The notes below the pieces were generated by a model. The model did not search any database, was not told the origin of the DNA, and saw only the letters and a list, made by a program, of their open reading frames with translations. This document shows, one piece after another, positions 59,785-64,000 of a DNA stretch of 64,000 bases. The DNA comes from Vicinamibacterales bacterium (GTDB lineage Bacteria; Acidobacteriota; Vicinamibacteria; Vicinamibacterales; UBA2999). The translations under genes and the position numbers were made by a program. The DNA is taken from contig JAWKHS010000005.1 of NCBI GenBank assembly GCA_041394705.1, positions 124,001 to 188,000 of the forward strand. Reading direction: 5' to 3'. How positions within the stretch are numbered: position 1 is the stretch's first letter; every line of letters begins with the position of its first letter.

Positions 59785-60881
59785 CGCCGCTCCCGGAACG
59801 ACCGCTCCACCGCGTTGATCGTCTCCTGCACCCAGGCGCCGTCCTCGAAGCTGCCCTCGTTGACGTCGTCGTCCGACAGGATCTCGCCGATGAAGCTGCT
59901 GATCAGGTTCGCATAGAAGAGCGTGCGCCACAGTTCCCCCGAGGTGCCGCCCGGCGGATAGAACTCCTGCGGCACCTCGACCCGCCGGAACTCGACGTGG
60001 TCCTTGTCGGCCACCCACAGGCGCTCGCAGATGCCGTGCTCCTCGACGAGCCGGCAGATGACGGCGCCTTCGCTCCCGTAGAGGCGTGCCTCGATGCCCG
60101 GGTAGTTGCCGACCGTGACGTAGCTGGTCTGGATCGAACAGAGCGCGCCGTTGACGAACTCGCCCAGGTAGATGTCGCCGTCGTCGATGTTCATCCGCTG
60201 CATCCGGCCGGTCGCGCGCACAATCCGGTCGGGGATGAAGTTGCGCATCGTTCCCACGACCTGCGCCAGATCGGCGCCCACCATCAGGTGCGAGATGTCG
60301 ATCACGGGCGCGCCGTAGCCCTCGAGCGACGAGACGTGCAGCACGTTCGGATCGGCCTCGGGGTCCACCTGGCGCAGCGGGTTCATCGGGTCGAGCCACT
60401 GCGAGTTCTGCTCGTACCCGTTGAAGATGAACGGCGTGCCCGTGAAGCCGTCCGCCACGAGCTTCCGGAAGTACCGCATCGCCGGGGCATAGCGGAAGGT
60501 GAAGCCGAGCTTGGTCTTCAGACCCTTGGACCGGGCGAGATCCGCCGCCCGTCTGGTGTCGCGGTAGTCGAAGGCCACGGGCTTCTCGCAGAGCACGTGC
60601 TTTCCCGCCTCGAGCGCGGCCCACGCCAGCGCGAAGTGCGTGGCGCTCGGCGTGCAGACGTCCACCAGGTCGATGTCGGCCCGCTCGATGAGGGCCTCGT
60701 GCGAGTCGAGGACGTGGGGAATGCCGAACTGCCGGGCGGCGGCGTCCGCCAGGCTCCGGTTGGGGTCGGCGATGGCGACGAGCTCGGCGCGCGGGTCGCG
60801 GCGGAAGCCGGGGAGGTGCGCGGCAAGGGCCCAGGCGCCGGCGCCGAGGACGCCCACGCGGACGGGACGGGTGGAAGGCAT
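59760..60881 (-). CDS. Gfo/Idh/MocA-family oxidoreductase
   Basis: 373 aa from ATG 60881. The N-terminal Rossmann fold GVLGAGAWALAAH binds NAD(P). The conserved CEKPVAFDY follows, with the catalytic Lys in EKP, and a C-terminal dimer/substrate domain (PVIDISHLMVGADLAQVVG) contains the usual D-x-x-x-H. The family oxidises or reduces sugars, inositol, sugar acids or amine derivatives. First gene of a five-gene operon with DUF885 and the ABC importer. The TATCAT box nine bases before the ATG suggests a leaderless or short-leader mRNA. Confidence 0.92.
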   Translation of the reverse strand: MPSTRPVRVGVLGAGAWALAAHLPGFRRDPRAELVAIADPNRSLADAAARQFGIPHVLDSHEALIERADIDLVDVCTPSATHFALAWAALEAGKHVLCEKPVAFDYRDTRRAADLARSKGLKTKLGFTFRYAPAMRYFRKLVADGFTGTPFIFNGYEQNSQWLDPMNPLRQVDPEADPNVLHVSSLEGYGAPVIDISHLMVGADLAQVVGTMRNFIPDRIVRATGRMQRMNIDDGDIYLGEFVNGALCSIQTSYVTVGNYPGIEARLYGSEGAVICRLVEEHGICERLWVADKDHVEFRRVEVPQEFYPPGGTSGELWRTLFYANLISSFIGEILSDDDVNEGSFEDGAWVQETINAVERSFRERRWVSLPLA

Positions 60882-60890
60882 GTGGCGGCG

Positions 60891-60896
60891 ATGATA
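60891..60896 (-). promoter_or_regulatory. -10-like box TATCAT, leaderless arrangement
   Basis: Minus-strand TATCAT ends nine bases before ATG 60881. Confidence 0.45.
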
Positions 60897-60929
60897 TCGC
60901 GCCCGGCCGGCCACCCCGGAGGGCCGTCC

Positions 60930-60935
60930 TATAAT
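60930..60935 (+). promoter_or_regulatory. perfect -10 TATAAT
   Basis: TATAAT 29 bases before ATG 60965; the only consensus -10 that I found in the window. No -35 is recognised. A short leader would result. Confidence 0.5.
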
Positions 60936-60964
60936 CGACGCGCGCCTCCGAAAGGCCAGGCTCG

Positions 60965-62887
60965 ATGCGACGCGTGATCGTGGCTCTTGGCGTGCTGACG
61001 TGCCTTCCCGGCCGGGCGTCCCCGGCGGGCGCCGACCTGGCGCCCCTGCACACCTGGCAGCGTGTGGAGAGCCCGCACTTCCACGTGCTGGGCGACGCGG
61101 GGGCGGGTGCGCTCCGGCGCGCGGCCGAGCGGATGGAGCAGCTGCACCTGCTGCTCGAGTCACTCGGGCCCTCGGATCGCCGCGCGCCGGACACGACCGT
61201 CCTCGTGTTCCGCGACCGCACGTCCTACCGCCCGTTCCTGCCCATCTACAACGGCGCCGTCCACGAGGTGGGCGGGTACTTCCAGCCGGGGCCCATGAAC
61301 TACATCACCATGATCGGGAGCCTCGACGGCGCCGATCACAGCGTCGCCCTGCACGAGTACGTCCACCTCGTGATCAACAGGACCCTGGGCGACGCCCCCT
61401 CCTGGCTCGGTGAGGGACTCGCCGAGTTCTACAGCACGGTCGACATCGCCAATCGCGGGCAGGCGGTGCGGGTCGGCGACGTGCCCCCGCATCACGTGAA
61501 CACCCTGCGACGGGGCCAGATGCCGGTCGGCGCCCTCGTCCGGGTGACACGGGACTCTCCGGACTACAACGAGCGCGAACGCTCGACGGTCTTCTACGCG
61601 CAGTCGTGGGCGCTGGTCCACTACCTGCAGCTGGGCAACGGCCGGGCGTACACGGCCGCGTTCCCGCGCTTCGTCGAGGCCCTGGCGGCGGGCACGCCGT
61701 TCGCGCAGGCCTGCGAGGAGATCCTGGGCGTGGCGCCGGACACGCTGGACGCCCAGATCCGGCGCTACGTGGCCCGGCCCGGCTTCCCGACCGCCACGCT
61801 GCCGCTGCCTGCGCCGCTCAGGGAGATGGAGCGGCTGGACGCCACGCCGGTGGCCGAGGCCTCGGTGCATGCCGTGCTCGGCGACCTCCTCCGGCTGCTC
61901 GACGGGCGCCCCGATGCCCGCGCCCACCTGGAACGGGCCCTCGAGCTCGACGCCACGGAGTCGCTCGCCCTGGGCACGCTGGCGCTCCTGAACGCCGACG
62001 CCGGCCGGCTCGACGAGGCCGAGCGCCTGGCGACGAGGCCGGCGGGATCGCCCACGTTCCTGTCCGAGTACTACCGGGCGATGGCCCTGGACGCGCTCAC
62101 GACCGACCCCGCCGCGGTCGCCCCCCTGATCGAAGCCGCGCTTCGCGAGTCGGTGCGCCTCAACCCGACGTTCGCGGAGGCCCACGTCGAGCTGTCGCGC
62201 CACCTCGACCAGCGGGAGGAGGCGCGCGACGAGGCGATGCAGCTCGTGCGCCGCGCCATCGCGCTGGCGCCCGTGCGCGACGACTACCGGCTGCAGCTCG
62301 CGCGCCTCCATCTGCTGGCCCGGGACACGTCGCAGGCGCGCGTGGTGCTGGATCCGCTCGCCGAGCGGGGCAGCAGCGACAGGATCCGGGCCGGCGCCCG
62401 CGAGTACCTGACGACGGCCCTGGAGATCGACCTGGCCCGGATCGAGCCCCCGGCCGCTCCGCCAGCGGCGCGTGAGTCCGGCCCGGGACCGGAGGAGTCC
62501 GGCGGCGGCCCGCCGCCTCCCTCGAATCCGCCGGGCACGGCACCGGACCCGCCCGGTGGTCCGGCGCCCCCGGCCTACGTGCTGCAGTTGCGGCCGGTGC
62601 GAGCGGGCGAGCGGCAGGTGTTCGGGACGTGGTCGTTCATCGAGTGCATCCGCGGCAACGCGGTGACCCTCGTCGCGCGCGTGGGCGGCCGCGATCTGCG
62701 CCTGCGCGCGGCGCGGATGGCCAGCGTGGACTTCGTCTCGTACCGGGCGGGCGGAGCCCCGGCGGTGGGATGCGGCCCGCAGCGCCCGATTCCGGTGCTC
62801 GTCACCTATCGCCCGGGCGCCTCGGGCTCCACGGCCGGCGAGGCCGTCGCCATCGAGTTCATGCCGCCGGACTACCGGCCGCGATAG
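60965..62887 (+). CDS. exported peptidase-MA/TPR protein
   Basis: 640 aa, Sec signal (AGA, ~23). Residues ~28-240 resemble a gluzincin (peptidase-MA-type) domain: HEYVH (130-134) with a downstream Glu in WLGEGLAEFY (E150 or E154). Residues ~280-475 are about five TPR-like helical repeats (LERALELDATESLALGTLAL). A Pro/Gly-rich linker (~490-535) leads to a C-terminal beta domain (~540-640: YVLQLRPVRAGERQVF, ECIRGNAVTLVARV) that I do not recognise. It is probably an exported, membrane- or surface-tethered zinc protease involved in protein turnover. Confidence 0.86.
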   Translation: MRRVIVALGVLTCLPGRASPAGADLAPLHTWQRVESPHFHVLGDAGAGALRRAAERMEQLHLLLESLGPSDRRAPDTTVLVFRDRTSYRPFLPIYNGAVHEVGGYFQPGPMNYITMIGSLDGADHSVALHEYVHLVINRTLGDAPSWLGEGLAEFYSTVDIANRGQAVRVGDVPPHHVNTLRRGQMPVGALVRVTRDSPDYNERERSTVFYAQSWALVHYLQLGNGRAYTAAFPRFVEALAAGTPFAQACEEILGVAPDTLDAQIRRYVARPGFPTATLPLPAPLREMERLDATPVAEASVHAVLGDLLRLLDGRPDARAHLERALELDATESLALGTLALLNADAGRLDEAERLATRPAGSPTFLSEYYRAMALDALTTDPAAVAPLIEAALRESVRLNPTFAEAHVELSRHLDQREEARDEAMQLVRRAIALAPVRDDYRLQLARLHLLARDTSQARVVLDPLAERGSSDRIRAGAREYLTTALEIDLARIEPPAAPPAARESGPGPEESGGGPPPPSNPPGTAPDPPGGPAPPAYVLQLRPVRAGERQVFGTWSFIECIRGNAVTLVARVGGRDLRLRAARMASVDFVSYRAGGAPAVGCGPQRPIPVLVTYRPGASGSTAGEAVAIEFMPPDYRPR

Positions 62888-63716
62888 ACGTCAGCACGTA
62901 GACGCCGCGCGCCGGGGATGTCGCCGCGCCCTCCTGGACCAGGGCGCGGTTGCCGAGTCCGGCCTCGGGGCGTGCCAGGCCCGAGACGCGCGCAAGTTCG
63001 CCGGGCACCGTCATGCCGGCCGTCGTGAGGAACGCGCGCGCGATCTCGCGGCGGGCCACCTCGGGGCGGACGCGCGCGGTGAGCTGGTCGGGAAAGCGCC
63101 CGACGGCCAGGGTCCAGATGTAGGTGAACCAGGGCGCGTAGAGCACCTCGCTCGGCACGACCAGCATCGCGGCCTGGAGTTCGTCCATCGCGCGCAGGAA
63201 GGTCGCGCGATCCGTGACGCCGGAGTCCGCGCGCAGGTCCTTGGTGGCCATCTCCCATTCGGCGCGCAGCACGCTCAGGATGGCGCGGGCGGGACGGCTC
63301 AGGCGCCGGGCCTCGCCGGCCTTGCGCACGCCCCACACGGCGTTGAAGTGCGGGACCAGTCGCGGGGCCACGAACATCGCCTTCCCGCGCGCGAGCTTCG
63401 CGTAGTAGACCTTGCCGCGGCGGATCATCTCGTCCTTGAGCAGCCAGGCCTCCGAGGCCTCGGGATCCTTCTGCACGTTGCGCGGCATCACGGCGTCGCG
63501 GCGCCCGCAGACCGCGACGTACAGCGACGGGCCGGGCTTCCGGGCATCGGTGAGGCACGACGCGAAGCCCACCGCCTCGACGAACTGCTCCGCCTCGGCC
63601 GCCGACGTGATCTCGCGGCCGCCCTCCCGACGCCAGTGCCGGTCCCGGAATTCCTCGATGTCGTCGGGCAGGACGTGGCGCGGGGGCATGCGGAGCTCTC
63701 GGAGCGGACCGGCCAC
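62859..63716 (-). CDS. AlkZ-related winged-helix protein
   Basis: 285 aa from GTG 63716; ATG 63689 (MPPRHVLP) could be used. The sequence AWLLKDEMIRRGKVYYAKLARGKAMFVAPRLVPHFNAVWG and a helical region after it resemble the AlkZ-related proteins, relatives of the YcaQ/AlkZ interstrand-crosslink DNA glycosylases. The diagnostic Q-x-Q/H-x-Q catalytic motif of AlkZ is not seen, so the DNA-repair role is only a family hint. The 3' end overlaps the convergent peptidase-MA gene by 29 bases. Confidence 0.6.
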   Translation of the reverse strand: MAGPLRELRMPPRHVLPDDIEEFRDRHWRREGGREITSAAEAEQFVEAVGFASCLTDARKPGPSLYVAVCGRRDAVMPRNVQKDPEASEAWLLKDEMIRRGKVYYAKLARGKAMFVAPRLVPHFNAVWGVRKAGEARRLSRPARAILSVLRAEWEMATKDLRADSGVTDRATFLRAMDELQAAMLVVPSEVLYAPWFTYIWTLAVGRFPDQLTARVRPEVARREIARAFLTTAGMTVPGELARVSGLARPEAGLGNRALVQEGAATSPARGVYVLTSIAAGSPAA

Positions 63717-63761
63717 GGCCCGCGCGACCCGACGCGCGGACGGCCTCGACTGGTGGCCGAG

Positions 63762-63767
63762 ATTCTA
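63762..63767 (-). promoter_or_regulatory. -10-like box TAGAAT for AlkZ-related gene
   Basis: Minus-strand TAGAAT, 45 bases before GTG 63716; leader about 38 bases. Confidence 0.3.
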
Positions 63768-63803
63768 CCGCCAGGGCCGGACGAGCCGCGCGGCGCCCCG
63801 GCA

Positions 63804-63809
63804 TATACT
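63804..63809 (+). promoter_or_regulatory. -10-like box TATACT for Ser/Thr kinase
   Basis: 14 bases before GTG 63824; would give a leader of only about 8 bases. Confidence 0.35.
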
Positions 63810-63823
63810 CGGATTTTCCAGCC

Positions 63824-64000
63824 GTGAGCGTCCGTTCCGACGATCCGACCCAGCTCGCCCCCGGGGCGGACGACCCGTCGCACGACGAGCGGGTGGGGGC
63901 CTATCGCCTGGTGCGCGAGCTCGGGCAGGGCGGCATGGGCACGGTCCACCTGGCCGTCCGCGACGACGACGCGTTCCAGAAGCGGGTCGCCCTCAAGATC
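63824..64000 (+). CDS. serine/threonine protein kinase, 3' truncated by window edge
   Basis: 59 codons read from GTG 63824 to the edge with no stop. After a ~25-residue acidic N-tail comes YRLVRELGQGGMGTVHLAV, the Gly-rich ATP loop of PknB-type kinases, and VALKI with the invariant ATP-binding Lys. The rest of the kinase and any sensor or effector domain lie outside the window. The GQGGMG loop is typical of the many Ser/Thr kinases in Acidobacteriota and Myxococcota. Frames called on the opposite strand here are shadows. Confidence 0.85.
   Translation, partial: MSVRSDDPTQLAPGADDPSHDERVGAYRLVRELGQGGMGTVHLAVRDDDAFQKRVALKI

Overview
The window is gene-dense, very GC-rich (about 70 percent by eye) bacterial chromosome. 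The gene content points to an Acidobacteriota member, most likely Vicinamibacteria-like: Oar-type TonB-dependent receptors with a carboxypeptidase-regulatory N-terminus, a VPS10/BNR-repeat protein, many exported hydrolases (S9, CocE, M20, class C beta-lactamase-like, M48), a TPR-bearing sulfatase-like enzyme, DUF885, PEGA and DUF4097 proteins, and a Ser/Thr kinase of the GQGGMG type. That assignment is inference from family content; no rRNA or tRNA gene was seen.

Layout. 2-2839: sigma-54 activator cut by the left edge. 2904-6156 (minus): ATGA-coupled operon of a Tat-exported gluconate-2-dehydrogenase subunit-3-like protein, an Fe-S-type GMC oxidoreductase and a lipoprotein polysaccharide deacetylase. 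6281-7273: exported protein of unknown function. 7337-15097 (minus): M20 peptidase, a D-amino-acid-oxidase-like flavoprotein whose sequence is circularly permuted, an amino-acid permease and an aldo/keto reductase-RidA fusion, followed by a cysteine synthase homologue coupled to a YkgJ-like Cys-rich protein. 15245-18877: PilZ protein, fatty-acid desaturase with a clear terminator, and a two-component system. 18783-33430: mostly single genes (phytase-like esterase, DinB, alpha/beta hydrolase, ATP-grasp, PEGA, HtpX, NTF2-like, LOR/SDH ornithine cyclodeaminase plus rhodanese, DUF4097, split-barrel flavoprotein, MOSC, beta-barrel, S9 peptidase). 33594-36804: GT2, serine hydrolase and CPBP protease. 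36830-48190: CocE hydrolase, beta-propeller/FN3 protein, Pcm, VPS10-like protein and sulfatase-TPR protein. 48311-54556: two near-identical tandem TonB-dependent receptors. 54709-60881: five-gene operon (Gfo/Idh, DUF885, ABC oligopeptide-type binding protein and two permeases, no ATPase). 60965-63716: peptidase-MA/TPR protein and AlkZ-related protein. 63824 to the edge: start of a Ser/Thr kinase.

Two themes run through the window. First, many operon-leading genes lack a Shine-Dalgarno sequence and instead carry a TANNNT -10-like box 6-10 bases before the start codon, consistent with leaderless mRNAs. Second, G-rich GGGGCTC-type repeats sit in intergenic DNA, often directly after stop codons. 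Most of the exported proteins fit a scavenging lifestyle based on peptides, amino acids and polymers. The most unusual item is the permuted amino-acid oxidase and its operon.
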